Of a DNA stretch of 64,000 nt, positions 61,848 through 64,000 are shown piece after piece. Source of the stretch: Paenibacillus_D sp047238105 (lineage in GTDB: Bacteria; Bacillota; Bacilli; Paenibacillales; Paenibacillaceae); the NCBI RefSeq assembly GCF_047238105.1, contig NZ_JBDFMD010000001.1, forward strand, positions 6,820,001 through 6,884,000, read 5' to 3'. How positions within the stretch are numbered: the stretch's first letter is position 1; the number at the start of each line of letters is the position of its first letter. The notes under the pieces are model-generated. The model was not told the DNA's origin. It worked only from the letters and a program-made list of their open reading frames with translations, and did no database searches. A program made the translations under genes and the position numbers.

Positions 61848-62552
61848 ATGACAAATAACCGCCGAATACTGATTGTCGATGATGAGAAAGAAATTGCAGA
61901 CCTGATCCAAATCTATCTGCAAAACGAGGGCTTCGAAACCGTCATTGCAGGCGATGGCGAGGAAGCGCTGGAGGTGTTCGGGCAGCATGCCTTTCATGCC
62001 GTCGTGCTGGATATTATGATGCCGAAGCTGGATGGCCTGGAGGTGTGCCGCCGGCTGCGGCGCGACCAGGCTGTGCCGATCCTGATGCTGAGCGCCAAAG
62101 CCGAGGACATGGACAAGATCATGGGGATTATGACCGGTGCCGACGACTACATGGTGAAGCCGTTCAATCCGCTGGAGCTGGTCACCCGTATCAAGTCGCT
62201 GCTCCGACGCTCGTACCACTATAACCAAATGCATGCGCCGGCAGAGCCGGCAGACCATACGTTGAGACTCGGACCGCTGCGGATCGACAAATCGACGCAC
62301 ACGGTGCAAGTGAACGGCACGGCGCTGCATCTGACCTCTACGGAGTTCAACATCTTGCATTTGCTGGCCAGCAATCCGGGCCGGGTGTTCAGCGCCGAGG
62401 ACATTTTCCAGCATGTCTGGAAAGAGAAATATTTTGAATCGAACAATACTGTGATGGTCCATATCAGCAAGCTGCGGGACAAGCTGGAACAGGAGGCAGG
62501 TGACAAGCTTATCGTGACTGTATGGGGGGTTGGCTACAAAATTGAAGGGTAA
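61848..62552 (+). CDS. OmpR-family response regulator (VanR-like)
   Basis: A 234-residue regulator: receiver with phospho-acceptor Asp55 (AVVLDIMMPKLDG), Lys in VKPFNPLELVTRIKSLLRR, and a winged-helix output domain (TSTEFNILHLLASNPGRVFSAEDIFQHVW; GVGYKIE). Its size and layout are like VanR/PhoP-type regulators. ATG 61848 is 8 bases after AAGGAG at 61834-61839; a reading from 61815 would start in the MITE end. It is followed with 4 bases by its kinase. Confidence 0.93.
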   Translation: MTNNRRILIVDDEKEIADLIQIYLQNEGFETVIAGDGEEALEVFGQHAFHAVVLDIMMPKLDGLEVCRRLRRDQAVPILMLSAKAEDMDKIMGIMTGADDYMVKPFNPLELVTRIKSLLRRSYHYNQMHAPAEPADHTLRLGPLRIDKSTHTVQVNGTALHLTSTEFNILHLLASNPGRVFSAEDIFQHVWKEKYFESNNTVMVHISKLRDKLEQEAGDKLIVTVWGVGYKIEG

Positions 62553-62556
62553 TGTG

Positions 62557-63633
62557 ATGGCGTGGATGGTTTTCCGGCTGCTGCTCTCCTTTTTTGTCAG
62601 CGGTGTTCTGGCGGTCATCTCCATGTATGTTGCGCTGTTCCTGGCTGTCGGTTTGACCGGTTATTTTACGCCGCTCCTTTGGATGGAGGACATGGTGCGA
62701 TCGACGATAGGCCTGTCAGCGTTTTTGGTCATCGTCACGTTTGTTTTTTTTATTCTATACATGACCTTCTTCGAATGGCGCAAATACCGCTATCTGGCGC
62801 AGGTGCACCGGGCGGTCAGCGAGATCGCGGACGGCCAGTATGGCCGCAAGGTGCCGGTCAGGAGCAATAGTGAAATGGCGGAGATCGCCATCACGATCAA
62901 CAATCTGGTGGCCCGACTTACCAATGCGATGGAAGAGGAACGTCGGGCGGAGCGCGCCAAAAACGAGCTTGTCACCAATGTCTCCCATGATCTGCGGACA
63001 CCGCTCACGTCAATTATCGGCTATCTCGGTCTGATCGATCAGGACCGCTACCGGGACGAGACGGAGCTGCGGTATTATGTCCAGATCGCCTATGCCAAGA
63101 GCCAGCGGCTGAACGGGTTGATCCAGGATCTGTTCGATTATACCCGGTTGAGACATGAAGGCGCGTCGCTGCGGCTGGAATCGCTCAATCTGGTGGAGCT
63201 GATCGGTCAGCTGATGGAGCAGTATCGCCTGTCGATGGAGGAAGCGGGGCTGTCCCCGGAGTTGCGCTCGGAAGATACGCGCATCTCGGTGCCCGGCGAT
63301 GCCGGCAAGCTGGTGAGGGTATTCGAGAATCTCATCTCCAATGCCGTCAAGTACGGTGCCGGCGGCCGGACCGTAGAGGTCCAGGTCAAGCGGGACCCGG
63401 GTTATGCGGTAGTAGAGATTGCAAATGACGGTGATCCGATCCCGGAAGCGGATCTTCCCTATATCTTCGACCGGTTTTACCGGGTGGACAAATCCCGGAC
63501 GGAATCCTCAGGGGGCTCGGGATTGGGTCTGGCGATCTGCAAGAGCATTGTCGAGCGGCACGGCGGGTCGATCGATGCCAGCAGCCGCAGCGGCATGACG
63601 ACCTTCCGCGTACGGCTCCCCTTAGTGCAATAG
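62557..63633 (+). CDS. Sensor histidine kinase (VanS-like)
   Basis: A 358-residue membrane sensor. Two transmembrane helices (about 5-28 and 45-70) are separated by only a short loop, so it lacks a large extracellular sensor domain. HAMP (about 70-125), HisKA with phospho-acceptor His144 (TNVSHDLRTPLTSIIGYL), and HATPase (NLISNAVKYG; FDRFYRVDKSRTESSGGSGLG) follow. ATG 62557 is chosen with GAAGGG 7 bases upstream; GTG 62554 is the alternative. The short-loop layout is typical of kinases that sense within the membrane. Confidence 0.92.
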   Translation: MAWMVFRLLLSFFVSGVLAVISMYVALFLAVGLTGYFTPLLWMEDMVRSTIGLSAFLVIVTFVFFILYMTFFEWRKYRYLAQVHRAVSEIADGQYGRKVPVRSNSEMAEIAITINNLVARLTNAMEEERRAERAKNELVTNVSHDLRTPLTSIIGYLGLIDQDRYRDETELRYYVQIAYAKSQRLNGLIQDLFDYTRLRHEGASLRLESLNLVELIGQLMEQYRLSMEEAGLSPELRSEDTRISVPGDAGKLVRVFENLISNAVKYGAGGRTVEVQVKRDPGYAVVEIANDGDPIPEADLPYIFDRFYRVDKSRTESSGGSGLGLAICKSIVERHGGSIDASSRSGMTTFRVRLPLVQ

Positions 63634-63730
63634 GCCCTTATCCCCCTCATGATTGGGTTACTCTCAGTTGGTGTATTTAGTGTATAACACGAACGAATCG
63701 GGGAGAGAGAGACACTAAGGGGGGAAGGTC

Positions 63731-64000
63731 ATGCACGATCACATCATGAATTTCAACGAGCTGCTGCTAATTTTTTCGCTGGTTGTGGCCGCCGCCTCCG
63801 CCTTTGCTTCCATGGATATGGTGGAGCGGACGATGGCCGGTCATGCCAGATTCCGCGGCTGGACACTATTGCAGGCCGTTATCATGGCCACAGGCATTTG
63901 GACGATGCACTTCATTGCGTTGCTTTCAATTAAGCACAGCCATACCATTTATTACAATCCGCTTTTTCTGCTGCTATCCTTCCTCTTTGTGGTGTTAGCC
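63731..64000 (+). CDS. MHYT-domain membrane signalling protein, N-terminal part (3' end outside window)
   Basis: An open frame runs from ATG 63731 to the window end (90 codons) with a strong GGGGGGAAGG site upstream. The visible part has three hydrophobic helices and the MHYT-domain pattern: a first helix starting after residue 9, MAGHARFRGWTLLQAV, and GIWTMHFIALLSIKHSH with the motif histidines. MHYT domains are thought to sense diatomic gases or copper ligands and often precede GGDEF/EAL or kinase domains; which domain follows cannot be seen. Confidence 0.8.
   Translation, partial: MHDHIMNFNELLLIFSLVVAAASAFASMDMVERTMAGHARFRGWTLLQAVIMATGIWTMHFIALLSIKHSHTIYYNPLFLLLSFLFVVLA

Overview
The window looks like chromosomal DNA of an endospore-forming Firmicute close to Paenibacillus. 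The basis is gene content and order: dipicolinate synthase, SpoIIIE, SleB, SpoVS, RNase Y/YmdB and RicA lie in nearly the order known from the Bacillus subtilis dpaA-to-ymcA segment. GC content is moderately high, Shine-Dalgarno sites are strong, and GTG/TTG starts are common. The species cannot be named from sequence reading alone. No rRNA, tRNA, CRISPR array, prophage or transposase gene was seen.

Region 1 (1-31.5 kb) is a conserved core. It opens with dpaA (cut by the window edge), dpaB, dapG and dapA, which make dipicolinate and lysine precursors; the asd gene usually found between dpaB and dapG is absent. Next come an RNase J, the ClpP-like TepA, YlzJ, SpoIIIE, SleB with a sigma-G-type promoter, the M16 pair YmfF/YmfH, YmfI, DUF3243, DUF3388, RodZ, YajQ, RimO, PgsA, CinA, RecA with a LexA box, RecX, RNase Y, YmdB, and SpoVS with a sigma-H-type promoter. 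The block ends with a membrane dipeptidase, a two-subunit 2-oxoacid:ferredoxin oxidoreductase, a PduL phosphotransacylase, MiaB and RicA.

Region 2 (31.7-39.1 kb) is a mannitol PTS operon, mtlA-mtlR-mtlF-mtlD, that also carries its own Enzyme I and HPr and has a CRE-like site upstream. Region 3 (39.1-42.4 kb) is a biotin uptake locus: bioY is divergent from an ECF ATPase and an unusual ATPase-EcfT fusion, and a BirA-type operator lies between them. Region 4 (42.5-48.7 kb) holds a signal peptidase, a histidine kinase/response regulator pair and an RND exporter.

Region 5 (48.7-49.65 kb) has no gene. It is packed with repeats: a 27-bp direct repeat, a twin hairpin repeat around a palindrome, a large inverted repeat and a 198-bp MITE-like element with 14-bp terminal inverted repeats. 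An EcsC-family gene and uppP follow. Region 6 (51.3-61.5 kb) is a cobalamin-riboswitch-controlled operon: btuFCD for uptake, then cobT, cobU, cbiB, cobS, cobD, cbiP and cobC for late B12 assembly. Region 7 (61.5-64 kb) is a VanRS-like two-component system whose leader carries a second MITE-like element with a target-site duplication, followed by an MHYT-domain gene cut by the window end.

The most unusual items are the BirA-linked biotin transporter with a fused ATPase-EcfT protein, the related MITE pair (one inserted in a regulator's leader), the repeat island, and a promoter plus terminator predicting a roughly 50-nt RNA between cinA and recA.
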